Source of the DNA: an uncultured Hyphomicrobiales bacterium
GTDB taxonomy: Bacteria > Pseudomonadota > Alphaproteobacteria > Rhizobiales > Aestuariivirgaceae
Direction of reading: 5' to 3'
Length of the DNA: 5,563 nucleotides
Assembly (NCBI GenBank): GCA_903930095.1
Contig: CAIYXE010000758.1
Coordinates: 1 to 5,563 of the forward strand
Both the position numbers and the translations under genes were made by a program. This document shows positions 1 to 5,547 of this stretch, piece after piece. A model generated the notes under the pieces. It made no database searches. It saw only the letters and a program-made list of their open reading frames with translations, and was not told where the DNA came from. Positions within the stretch are counted from its first letter, which is position 1. Each line of letters begins with the position of its first letter.

Positions 1-10
1 AGTCCGGCGT

Positions 11-223
11 TCAGTCTTCCATCATGGCGAAGGCGGCCTGGCGCACGCCGGGCTTCAGCTGCAGGAACAGGAGGCGGGCCCTCTTGATGTCGCTCTCGGC
101 CTGGCTTTCGGCAGCTCTTTGGAGCGCGATGGTCGTCGGGTGAGATGCACCGGCGATGAACGCCAGTGCCTTGGCGAGCCTGCCGATTGCAACGATGTCG
201 ATGACCGCTTCGTTCAGTGCCAT
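11..223 (-). CDS. Small hypothetical protein (70 aa), last gene of a three-gene operon
   Basis: I do not recognise a family. The 70-aa product begins MALNEAVIDIVAIGRLAKAL. Its N-terminal third is hydrophobic and helix-prone but too interrupted to be a clear membrane segment. The middle is an Ala/Glu/Arg-rich helix (about residues 35-55), and the protein ends in MMED. No catalytic motif is visible. The ATG lies only 3 bases after the TGA of the DUF1488 gene, so the two are almost certainly co-transcribed and probably translationally coupled; no strong Shine-Dalgarno of its own is seen (GGCGGA is too far upstream). The tight spacing and ordinary composition argue for a real gene rather than a chance frame. 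It is probably cytoplasmic. Confidence 0.6.
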   Translation of the reverse strand: MALNEAVIDIVAIGRLAKALAFIAGASHPTTIALQRAAESQAESDIKRARLLFLQLKPGVRQAAFAMMED

Positions 224-226
224 TAT

Positions 227-490
227 TCAGAAATCCGCCAGCGTCAAAGTATATGATCCCTTAAGCCGTTGGCCATAGGCTCTGACAGCTGCGTGGCATA
301 TCCTGTCGCGATGGTGGTCGAAGGCCGCCAGGAGAGACTCAAGGCTGACAAGTGCACCACAATTAAAATAGTATACCACATCCTGCTCGATGAAGAAAGC
401 CACCTCCCTCGTGTGGTCGTAGCCCGAGAAGCGGACGCATCCCCTGGTCACGTCAAAGCTGCGGCTGATATTGGGAAACTGCAGGGCCAT
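227..490 (-). CDS. DUF1488 family protein
   Basis: The 87-aa product matches what I know of the DUF1488 family. It opens with MALQFPNISRSFD, has a beta-rich centre (RFSGYDHTREVAFFIEQDVV), then a helix with LLAAFDHHRDRI, and closes with the typical YTLTLADF end. The length is that of the whole family, so the gene is intact. The biochemical role of DUF1488 is unknown; the proteins are small, cytoplasmic and common in rhizobia, often in several copies. A good ribosome binding site (GGAAGGTGG, 495-503 on the minus strand) precedes the ATG. The ATG overlaps the stop of the upstream 63-aa gene in a TGATG arrangement, indicating translational coupling, and the 70-aa gene follows 3 bases downstream. 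Confidence 0.85.
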   Translation of the reverse strand: MALQFPNISRSFDVTRGCVRFSGYDHTREVAFFIEQDVVYYFNCGALVSLESLLAAFDHHRDRICHAAVRAYGQRLKGSYTLTLADF

Positions 491-681
491 CAGGCCACCT
501 TCCGCTTTCGCGCAGGCTTTGGCGGAGTGACAGGAGGGCCTGCCGCAGCAATCTCCGCATCGCGCTTCAATCGCTGTTCCCGCAGCGAGGCGGTGATCCG
601 CGCGCGATGTAAGATTTCAGCCTCGCATTCGGCCTGCGCGGCGCTGGCGCCCTTGTGCTTCGACGCATGAACTCTGTTCAT
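490..681 (-). CDS. Small basic hypothetical protein (63 aa), first gene of the operon
   Basis: The reading frame stays open upstream to 903, but I choose the ATG at 679-681 because the residues before it look like random translation and cover the promoter region and start of the divergent gene at 817. From MNRVHASKHKG onward the composition is coherent: one long charged helix (about residues 12-46, with AECEAEILHRARITASLREQ), then a Pro/Lys/Arg tail ending KPARKRKVA. Small helical proteins with a basic tail are common in rhizobia, often beside DUF1488 genes, and have no known function; nucleic-acid contact is possible but only inferred from charge. The ribosome binding site is weak. The stop codon overlaps the DUF1488 start. 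Confidence 0.6.
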   Translation of the reverse strand: MNRVHASKHKGASAAQAECEAEILHRARITASLREQRLKRDAEIAAAGPPVTPPKPARKRKVA

Positions 682-816
682 ATTTTGCCCAATCTTTAAG
701 TTCGGAATGAGGTCGGCAAGAACGGTGCGGCGTTGGCGAACGCGAATTGCCTCGCATGTGGAGTGGACTGTGCTAGGTGCAGAGGGTTCCCCGCGATACG
801 ATGAAGGAGCAATTCC

Positions 817-1203
817 ATGGAAGCGCCATCGCCCCCAGACAGTTTTCAGCAGTCGATGAATGTTCCGGCGGAAGGCTACCGTACGTCCATCGTCATCAAG
901 CACGAAGGCCGGATGACGGAGGTGCTCGTCACCTTCAGCCTGCGCCAGCGGGAAGACGGAGTGGCGACATATGCCGCGCCGTGCCCGCGCTGCGCGGCGG
1001 GCGAGATCGTGGTGCCGGTCAGGCTCACGGCGGATGGCGGCTTCGCCGAAGCCCCCGCTTGCCCCGCACTGTGCCTCGATTGCGAGGACGCCCTTGATGC
1101 CATTCTGGAGCCGGAAACGGGCCCTGCCATCGGGGATGAACCCGGCGAACGTGCGACTCTTGGCAAATACCTCAAGGCCATGAGCACACGCAGCTGGGAC
1201 TGA
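817..1203 (+). CDS. Putative zinc-ribbon hypothetical protein (128 aa)
   Basis: I do not recognise a named family. The start is set by a strong Shine-Dalgarno, AAGGAG at 804-809, seven bases before the ATG. The product has a polar N-terminus, a beta-rich part (residues 21-52, with RTSIVIKHEGRMTEVLVTF), then two cysteine pairs, C56-P-R-C59 and C86-L-D-C89, separated by 26 residues, with an extra C82. That is the spacing expected of a zinc ribbon, so a structural Zn site is likely. The C-terminal 40 residues are acidic and end in KAMSTRSWD. There is no signal peptide or membrane segment, so it is probably cytoplasmic. It is divergent from the 490-681 operon and convergent with the 45-aa gene, their stops being 10 bases apart. 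A poor promoter candidate is TTGCCT (747-752), 18 bases, TGCTAG (771-776). Confidence 0.75.
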   Translation: MEAPSPPDSFQQSMNVPAEGYRTSIVIKHEGRMTEVLVTFSLRQREDGVATYAAPCPRCAAGEIVVPVRLTADGGFAEAPACPALCLDCEDALDAILEPETGPAIGDEPGERATLGKYLKAMSTRSWD

Positions 1204-1213
1204 TCAGGCCGCG

Positions 1214-1351
1214 CTACTTCTTCTTCCCGCTGTTCGCTGGCTTCCCGGAACCCGGCGGGACCGAGAAGATCGACCCAACAACTGCAGGCTTTGCCTTTTC
1301 CTGCTTCGGTTTCTTCTTCTCGCGGTTGCTTCGCTGTTCGCCCTTGGCCAT
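1214..1351 (-). CDS. Tiny lysine-rich hypothetical protein (45 aa)
   Basis: I translated this frame by hand. It begins MAKGEQRSNREKKKPKQEK, continues through AKPAVVGSIFSVPPGSG and ends GKPANSGKKK, then TAG. The N-terminus strongly resembles a set of very short hypothetical proteins (MAKGQQRSNRE-KKPKK type) that I know from rhizobia and relatives; their function is unknown. The protein is very basic and low in complexity, probably disordered, and could bind nucleic acid, but that is inference. A good ribosome binding site, AAAGGA (1360-1365 on the minus strand), sits eight bases before the ATG. It lies downstream of the GroEL fragment, separated from it by a hairpin terminator, so it may have its own promoter or depend on read-through. 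Confidence 0.75.
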   Translation of the reverse strand: MAKGEQRSNREKKKPKQEKAKPAVVGSIFSVPPGSGKPANSGKKK

Positions 1352-1373
1352 GTCCTTGATCCTTTGCCTGGAG

Positions 1374-1402
1374 AAAAATGGAACCGGGGGAATGTCCCCC
1401 GG
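1374..1402 (-). terminator. Hairpin terminator after the GroEL fragment
   Basis: A perfect 8-bp inverted repeat, CCGGGGGA (1384-1391) and TCCCCCGG (1395-1402), has a 3-base loop. Read on the minus strand it begins 14 bases after the GroEL-fragment stop and is followed, after five bases, by a run of five T (1374-1378). This fits an intrinsic terminator for the minus-strand transcript. The gap before the T run makes it somewhat imperfect. Confidence 0.65.
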
Positions 1403-1415
1403 CCTTGGTCGTTGA

Positions 1416-1922
1416 CTAGTAGTCCCTGCAGCCGGACATCGCCGGTGCTGCCGGGCCGTCCTGAGGCCGCTCGGCGATCATAGCTTCCGTGGTGATCAGG
1501 ATCGCAGCGATCGATGCCGCATCCTGCAGTGCCACGCGCACGACCCTGGTGGGGTCGATGATGCCCGCTGCGATCATGTCGACATACTCTTCCGTCTGTG
1601 CGTCGAAACCATGGCAGTCAGACCGTTCGATGAGCTTGCCCACGACGATCGATCCCTCGAGGCCGGCATTCTCCACGATCTGGCACAGCGGCGCCTCGAG
1701 TGCGCGTGACACGATCTTCATGCCGGCCTGGATATCTGCGTTCTGCGAGGACAGCGCATCAACGGCAGTCTTGGCCCTGAGAAGCGCCACGCCGCCGCCG
1801 GGAACCACGCGTTCCTCAACCGCGGCGCGCGTCGCGTTAAGCGCATCGTCCACCCGGTCCTTGCGTTCCTTGACCTCGATCTCGCGAAAATGCAGGTCTT
1901 GCTTGTCCGCCTCTGCGGTCAT
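1416..1922 (-). pseudogene. groEL: N-terminally truncated GroEL (Cpn60) C-terminal fragment
   Basis: The 168-aa product corresponds to the C-terminal third of GroEL, roughly E. coli residues 385-545. Recognisable parts in order are [20 protein letters not shown] (15-34), the PGGG turn (41-44), [20 protein letters not shown] (75-94), [20 protein letters not shown] (105-124) and [18 protein letters not shown] (131-148). D26 matches the ATPase residue D398 of E. coli and D123 matches D495. The N-terminal equatorial domain with the phosphate-binding loop, the first intermediate segment and the whole apical domain are missing, so it cannot be a working chaperonin. The Gly-Met repeat tail is mostly lost, though the end CRDY may be a relic of it. 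Odd changes at usually constant sites (EERVV for EEGVV, PLCQI for PxRQI) suggest relaxed constraint. The frame has no internal stop. I prefer the ATG at 1920-1922 over an upstream GTG at 1956-1958. A small expressed protein is possible but a decaying fragment is more likely. Confidence 0.85.
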
Positions 1923-1980
1923 CGGGAAATTCTCTTTGCGGTGAGCGCAGTTCAGCACGCAGCCAGAACGCAGTGGGGCC

Positions 1981-2313
1981 TTAGCTATGCGGCGACTTAT
2001 AGCTGCCGGTGACCCTGCCTGCCAATTCCATTGCCACCATCGCTTCGGATGATGTCATGAGCTTTACCGTGGACGCGGAAGATACCGTACCGGCGGATGC
2101 AACCGCGGCGGAGCCGGCCATCATGGTCACGTCGTCGGGCGCTTCGATGAGGCAAATGACGTCGTATTGGCCGAAGGCAAAGAACAGATGATGCAACTTT
2201 CCGCCAAGGGCCTCAATGAGCTTGCGGGCGGCCGCTTCCCGATCCTGCGGGTTGGCAACCATCGACTTGATCGCCTCTTTCGAATAGCTGATCTGATAGA
2301 GATAAAACGACAT
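1981..2313 (-). CDS. GYD domain-containing protein (110 aa)
   Basis: The product is a full-length match to the small GYD-domain family as I know it. It starts [20 protein letters not shown], has the helix [17 protein letters not shown] (24-40), the signature strand [20 protein letters not shown] (41-60; here QYD where many members have GYD or EYD), then an Ala/Ser-rich helix and a C-terminal [15 protein letters not shown] segment (85-99). The fold is ferredoxin-like and small-molecule or regulatory roles have been suggested, but the function is not established. The start is supported by a purine-rich AAGGAAGGGAAG tract just upstream. It lies 58 bases upstream of the GroEL fragment on the same strand and could share its transcript. 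It is probably cytoplasmic. Confidence 0.88.
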   Translation of the reverse strand: MSFYLYQISYSKEAIKSMVANPQDREAAARKLIEALGGKLHHLFFAFGQYDVICLIEAPDDVTMMAGSAAVASAGTVSSASTVKLMTSSEAMVAMELAGRVTGSYKSPHS

Positions 2314-2401
2314 CTGCGCTTCCCTTCCTTAGGATCTGGTTGGATAGTTCTTGATGGATGTTTCGGGTCGAGGCCAGGCAGGGAGATGGGTCCAGACCCG
2401 C

Positions 2402-2453
2402 CTTTGCTCACATGTTGATGCAGACGGAGCTGCCGGACGGCAGTGTAGCAAAG
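2402..2453. repeat. Long bulged hairpin upstream of the GYD gene
   Basis: CTTTGCT (2402-2408) pairs with AGCAAAG (2447-2453). Skipping one C, the stem continues with ACA (2410-2412) against TGT (2444-2446). Inside it, directly stacked, is a second hairpin: CTGCC (2430-2434), loop GGAC, GGCAG (2439-2443). On the minus strand this lies about 90 bases before the GYD start, so it could be a leader structure or an upstream terminator; there is no T run on either side. Pairing is seen directly, the role is not known. Confidence 0.4.
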
Positions 2454-2600
2454 CACGCCAGGCTGTAGCTGACAGCGAGGAACGGGTTCGCGGTAGCGGA
2501 TGACGCTTTCCCGATACTAGCGAGACACGGCGGCACCTTCAGGACTCGCGCTTATACAGGGAATACTATGATGATCTACATATATCGATTCTGCAAGAAG

Positions 2601-2640
2601 CTTCCGTGAAAGCCGATCCCCTGACATCTGATCGCGGAAG
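2601..2640 (-). terminator. Nested inverted repeat downstream of the TPR gene, possible terminator
   Basis: CTTCCG (2601-2606) pairs with CGGAAG (2635-2640), and inside it CGATC (2614-2618) pairs with GATCG (2630-2634), leaving an 11-base loop and a 7-base bulge. It lies 10 bases after the TPR stop on the minus strand. It lacks a proper T run (GCTTCTTGC follows), so it would be a weak or Rho-assisted terminator at best. Confidence 0.3.
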
Positions 2641-2650
2641 GGCAGTCAGC

Positions 2651-4303
2651 TCACTCGACCGCTATCTGGCGGCAGAAGCACGAGGCCTTGATCGGCACGT
2701 CGGCCCGGGACACTGCCACGTCAAGCCTCTGCTTCACCATCGCTGCTTCCGCCGATCGGTTGAGCTTGGCCAGGCATTCATGGAGCCCGTGCAGACTCCA
2801 GACATTGTCCGGATGCTGGCAGGCGCGGCTCAGGCTTCCGTCGTAACCGAGATCGGCGCTATAAATCGTCTCTGCCTCCGACACATGACCTTGCGCGAGT
2901 AGGAGAGCACCCAGTGCGTGGCGGATCGGCTGCATGAAGCCCCACGGCTCGTCATAGGGCATGCCGTCATAGAGCGATACGGCATTGCGCAGATGGGCAA
3001 ATGCCTTCTCGTAGTTGAAGCGGTAGTACTCGACCTCGCCCCGCATCGTCTCAGCTGCCACCGCGAGGATGTCGCGGGCGATGTTGTTGAACAGCGTGCG
3101 CGATGCCGGTAGCCGAGCCAAAGCCTCTTCGAACAGCTTCACATGGGTTTCGGCGGCAGCCCCCTTGTAGAGATTGGCGTAGGCGATTGCCTTGGCATAG
3201 TGAATGACCGCTGTCGTCACGCAATAAAGCGTCTGGTCCTTTGGCAGAGGTTCATCGGCAATTTCCTGCCACTTGCCGAAACGCACATAGACATGCAAGC
3301 GCATCGGCACGAAGGCTTCCAGAAAGTCAGCCATGACCGGGCTTTCGATCCGCAGTAGTTCCTCCGGGATCGTCGCTTCCAGTTGATCCACCGCTTTCAG
3401 TGCCTCACCGTACTGGCCCGAGAACATCGCGCCATAGATGCGGAAGTGATAGTTGTGACATCGGTAGAGCGTGTAGAAGTTGAGCGGCCCTTCCTTCGCC
3501 AGGAACTTCTCGTCAGCAGCGCAGGCATTGGTGTTCCACGTGATGACATCGCGGTAATTGCCGCACAGAACGTCAATGTGGGTCGGCATGTGCACGAGAT
3601 GCCCGGCATCGGGAATGAGGGTGCGGAGCGCGTCTGCCGCCTTCAGCGCCCGCTCAGGATGGGGCGACATTTCCATCAGGTGAATGTACATATGGAGAAT
3701 GCCGGCATGTTTCATGCCGCCGGGTTCGGCCATCGCCATTTCGAGGACGGCAATCGCCTCCTCGGTGCCCGCACCTTCAGTGGCGGTGCCCCTCTTGATA
3801 TCCCAGAGGAGCCACGGCGTGCGGTTCATGATCGCTTCTGCAAACAGCGCGGCGACGTCATGATCACCGGGGAAGACGCGGTAAACTTGGCGCATGGCCT
3901 CTGCATAGTCATTGTTCCAGGCGGGCGTCACCTGGTTCGGATCGCCGGAGGGATAGCGTGTTGCCAGCGGTCGGATCAGTGCCTGCTCGACCGGGCTTGC
4001 CCCATCGAGAAGGTCTAGCGCCTTTTGGGTCGCCGTACATGCCATACCCAGCGAGTTCCTGAGGTCGAGCGCGTCAAAGGCCGCCCATTGCTTGTTGTAG
4101 TTGGGCCCTGCCGCATAGGCGATGCCCCACTGCGCCATCGCACAACGCGGATCAGCCTCCGCGGCCTTGGCGAAACAGCGCAGCGCCTCCTCATGGTTAT
4201 AGCCGTAGGTCCAGATCAGGCCGCGGTCAAACCACGTCTGCGCTTCCCTTGACGGTGTGGTTACCCGCCGCGAATAGCTCCCAAGATTATAGTAACTTTC
4301 CAT
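2651..4303 (-). CDS. Large TPR-repeat protein (550 aa) with conserved His motifs
   Basis: This is a long soluble helical-repeat protein. The first TPR is clear at residues 20-53 (EAQTWFDRGLIWTYGYNHEE, then ALRCFAKAAEADP), with the classic W/L-G-Y-A-F-A-P pattern, followed by the typical AQWGIAYAAGPNYNKQW. Further repeat-like helix pairs lie near 175-230, 290-315, 365-400 and 425-485. Two conserved His clusters stand out, HAGILHMYIH (199-208) and HLVHMPTHID (235-244), with CHNYHF at 282-287; these are hallmarks of a widespread uncharacterised bacterial and fungal TPR family. The C-terminus ends in SCFCRQ (541-546), also typical. The His clusters and the C-x-C may bind a metal, which is inference. 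There is no signal peptide or membrane helix, so it is cytoplasmic. The start is fixed by GGAGGA (4308-4313 on the minus strand), four bases before the ATG. Length and both ends look complete. Its partner or substrate is unknown. Confidence 0.85.
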   Translation of the reverse strand: MESYYNLGSYSRRVTTPSREAQTWFDRGLIWTYGYNHEEALRCFAKAAEADPRCAMAQWGIAYAAGPNYNKQWAAFDALDLRNSLGMACTATQKALDLLDGASPVEQALIRPLATRYPSGDPNQVTPAWNNDYAEAMRQVYRVFPGDHDVAALFAEAIMNRTPWLLWDIKRGTATEGAGTEEAIAVLEMAMAEPGGMKHAGILHMYIHLMEMSPHPERALKAADALRTLIPDAGHLVHMPTHIDVLCGNYRDVITWNTNACAADEKFLAKEGPLNFYTLYRCHNYHFRIYGAMFSGQYGEALKAVDQLEATIPEELLRIESPVMADFLEAFVPMRLHVYVRFGKWQEIADEPLPKDQTLYCVTTAVIHYAKAIAYANLYKGAAAETHVKLFEEALARLPASRTLFNNIARDILAVAAETMRGEVEYYRFNYEKAFAHLRNAVSLYDGMPYDEPWGFMQPIRHALGALLLAQGHVSEAETIYSADLGYDGSLSRACQHPDNVWSLHGLHECLAKLNRSAEAAMVKQRLDVAVSRADVPIKASCFCRQIAVE

Positions 4304-4318
4304 GACGTCCTCCGCGGC

Positions 4319-4334
4319 CCGATGTACTCATCGG
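4319..4334. promoter_or_regulatory. Small hairpin or operator-like palindrome ahead of the TPR gene
   Basis: CCGATG (4319-4324) and CATCGG (4329-4334) form a perfect 6-bp stem around TACT. On the minus strand it ends five bases before the Shine-Dalgarno GGAGGA of the TPR gene, so it would lie in the 5' leader or serve as an operator. Further upstream there is a perfect -35-like TTGACA (4418-4423 on the minus strand), but the sequence 17 bases on (CAAGCT) is a poor -10, so I do not call a promoter. Confidence 0.35.
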
Positions 4335-4462
4335 CGTGTGACAGTCAGGAGCCAGGTGTTTCCTGAAAAGAAAAAATTCACGTGCCGTTGTCGAAGCTTG
4401 GTCTTGCCCGCCAGTCGTGTCAATATGGGAGCTTACCATGCGCGGATCAGCGGTCAAGCGCC

Positions 4463-4669
4463 TCCATAGCGAGGTTCGCCGCCGCTGCGCCCTCCGGCGC
4501 GCTGGTAACACCTCCGGCGCGTGCTACACAGACCTTCGCACCCGTCTTCCGCCTTGTGACGGCACAGCCGCCACTTGAAGTGCGCAGCTTCCCCATCCCG
4601 GTCTTCTGGCACCGCCGCAATGACACCGACCCTCAGATAAGAAGGATCAGGCAGCCGGTGAAGCTGACC
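4463..4669 (+). pseudogene. LysR-type regulator, C-terminal remnant
   Basis: Translated in the frame of 4382, this stretch carries the last part of a LysR-type effector-binding domain. SIARFAAAAPSGALVTPPAR leads into APVFRLVTAQPPLEVRSFPI and then VFWHRRNDTDPQIRRIR. The sequence of a LVT-LPxR turn, a (V/L)xxPPLEVxSFP strand and a WHRRNxxDPxxRWxR end is the standard LysR C-terminus. The DNA-binding domain and most of the ligand domain are absent, so it cannot regulate. Where LysR proteins normally finish, the frame runs on without a stop into S49 peptidase sequence. The left edge is approximate; an ATG at 4438 with GGGAG before it is in another frame and leads to an early stop. This identification rests on remembered family patterns, not a search. 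Confidence 0.65.
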
Positions 4670-4939
4670 ATAAGGTCGGTCCTGCGCGACATCTGCTCTC
4701 CCGGCGGTGAAGCCGCCTGCATGGCAGGTCTGGCGGATCTGATTCGTTCGGTCCGTCAGACCAAGCCAGTAACCGCTTTCGTCAACGAGATGGCAGCGTC
4801 TGCCGCATACAGCATCGCCAGTGCGGCAAGCGAGATCGCCATCTCGCCCACCTCGATCTTGGGTTCTATCGGCGTCGTCATGCTGCACGCCGACCGCTCC
4901 GACGAGCTCGCCGCGCAAGGCGTGAAACCCACGCTCACG
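4670..4939 (+). pseudogene. S49 (SppA-like) peptidase, internal remnant
   Basis: In the same frame as the LysR remnant, the translation changes to IRSVLRDICSPGGEAACMAG, ADLIRSVRQTKPVTAFVNEM, AASAAYSIASAASEIAISPT and SILGSIGVVMLHADRSDELA. This is the core of an S49 serine peptidase of the short, phage or plasmid-associated SppA-like kind: the DIDSPGGE turn (here DICSPGGE), the nucleophile serine in MAASAAY, and the TGSIGV-type strand. Homology stops after GVKPTL (about 4936), before the region that holds the catalytic lysine in SppA-type enzymes, and the N-terminal third is missing. D-to-C in DIDSPGGE and L-to-R just before it are further signs of decay. It cannot be an active protease. Confidence 0.8.
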
Positions 4940-4941
4940 CA

Positions 4942-5088
4942 CTCTATTGGGCCGCACGCGCCAGAAACCCGGCACGCTGGTCGGGCAGGACCCGAAACTG
5001 GGACCCTGTCGGATCCGTCTGGCTCAACCCTGACCGTCCCAAGGACGAACGGAAAGACCGCTGGGGCGCCGACGCGCTCCCCCATTAA
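4942..5088 (+). pseudogene. Probable transposase C-terminal remnant
   Basis: Immediately after the S49 homology ends, sensible sequence continues in a different frame: LYWAARARNPARWSGRTRNW, then DPVGSVWLNPDRPKDER, ending GADALPH and TAA at 5086-5088. The combination RNPxRWSGxTRNWxPVGxVxLNPxR is one I associate with the C-terminal tail of DDE integrase-type transposases (IS3/IS481-like) in proteobacteria. Only about 48 residues remain and the catalytic core is absent. The overlapping frame of the LysR/S49 remnants reads through this piece to a stop at 5108-5110 with a Pro/Thr/Gly-rich nonsense tail, which supports this frame as the original one. The family assignment is from memory and is moderately uncertain. 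Confidence 0.5.
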
Positions 5089-5146
5089 GCTGGCGGCGGC
5101 GCCCCCATAGCCGGACACGAGCGATACGCAGCGTGAAACAAGCTCA

Positions 5147-5198
5147 GTGGACAACTACTTCGACAAACACCGGCTTCTTAAACCAGCAGGTGACAAAC
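5147..5198. repeat. Repeated GACAA motifs, possible old insertion-sequence end
   Basis: GGACAAC (5149-5155), CGACAAAC (5161-5168) and TGACAAAC (5191-5198) are three copies of a GACAA(A)C motif in the same orientation, the last two 30 bases apart. They lie about 60 to 110 bases after the stop of the transposase remnant. Some IS families carry repeated TGACA-like transposase-binding sites at their ends, so this may be the remains of such an end. No matching inverted repeat is present on the other side in this window. Confidence 0.3.
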
Positions 5199-5475
5199 TG
5201 ATTTTCTATTGTGGGCGGCACAGGGAATTTTCTCGCAGCTGGCGGTCAGTTTGAAATCAAACGACTTGAAGGCATGGATTAGAACGTGACGTGCAAAGTT
5301 TTCGTGCCTGATTATTGACGTCGTGTCAGAGAGGTAGTTCCACACATTCATATGTCAGACAGAGTTAAGTTGTTGTGTGACGCGGTGAACTTTTTGCTGC
5401 AGAACACTAATGTCGAGTTCAGCCACCTAGGTGGTCGAAGGCGGCCAAGGGGTCTTATTGTCTCTTCTCTCTCAT

Positions 5476-5506
5476 TCTCTTGATTGCCGCTCAGCCGCCC
5501 AAGAGA
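5476..5506. repeat. Inverted repeat, 7-bp stem with 17-base loop
   Basis: TCTCTTG (5476-5482) and CAAGAGA (5500-5506) are perfect inverted copies. The left arm sits in a CT-rich tract (TCTCTTCTCTCTC at 5461-5473). No T run follows on either strand, so a terminator is not supported; its role is unknown. Confidence 0.3.
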
Positions 5507-5531
5507 GACGTCAAACCAGTGCAAGTTCACT

Positions 5532-5547
5532 TGACCCGGCGGGGTCA
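5532..5547. repeat. Palindrome TGACCC-GGCG-GGGTCA
   Basis: A perfect 6-bp inverted repeat separated by four bases, close to the right edge of the window. It could be an operator half-site pair for a regulator or part of a mobile-element end. Its target gene, if any, would lie beyond the window. Confidence 0.35.

Larger units (their letters stand above)
2314..2650. other. Gene-free spacer between the TPR and GYD genes
   Basis: No reading frame here looks like a real protein; the open frames on both strands are short and have unnatural composition. The stretch should hold the promoter of the GYD gene and the 3' end of the TPR transcript, but I could not find a convincing -35/-10 pair. The notable contents are a two-part hairpin at 2402-2453, a nested inverted repeat at 2601-2640, and an AT-rich patch around 2560-2592. 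Confidence 0.6.

Noticed and set aside
269..670. Open frame of 133 codons on the plus strand
   Set aside because: It lies antisense to the DUF1488 gene and its upstream partner, has no ribosome binding site, and its translation has no natural pattern.
682..903. N-terminal extension of the 63-aa protein to position 903
   Set aside because: The extra residues look random and overlap the start and upstream region of the divergent gene at 817; the internal ATG at 679-681 gives a coherent protein.
876..1187. Minus-strand open frame opposite the zinc-ribbon gene
   Set aside because: It is the antisense shadow of a GC-rich gene with strong ribosome binding site; its Ser/Arg/Ala-rich translation is typical of such shadows.
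1380..1413. GGAAC...CGTT pair resembling an alphaproteobacterial EcfG stress promoter
   Set aside because: The spacing of 25 bases is too long for the usual 16-18 and the sequence between is the terminator hairpin.
3383..4018. Plus-strand open frame of 211 codons within the TPR gene
   Set aside because: It is antisense to a well-supported TPR coding sequence, and its translation shows no domain pattern.
4491..4521. Direct repeat CCTCCGGCGCG spaced by 20 bases
   Set aside because: Both copies fall in the LysR-like coding stretch, where ALVT and PPAR codons naturally give GC-rich near repeats; two copies do not make an array.
4438..4578. ATG with GGGAG upstream, apparent short protein MRGSAVKRLHSEV
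   Set aside because: The frame stops after about 46 codons, while the overlapping frame carries the LysR-like sequence, so the good-looking start is probably coincidental or left over from another gene.
4454..4975. Minus-strand open frame of 173 codons opposite the LysR/S49 remnants
   Set aside because: Family-like residues are found only on the plus strand; the minus frame is Arg/Gly-rich with no recognisable motif.
5348..5530. Minus-strand 60-codon open frame
   Set aside because: There is no ribosome binding site, no known pattern, and it lies in degenerate DNA; it is most likely a chance frame.
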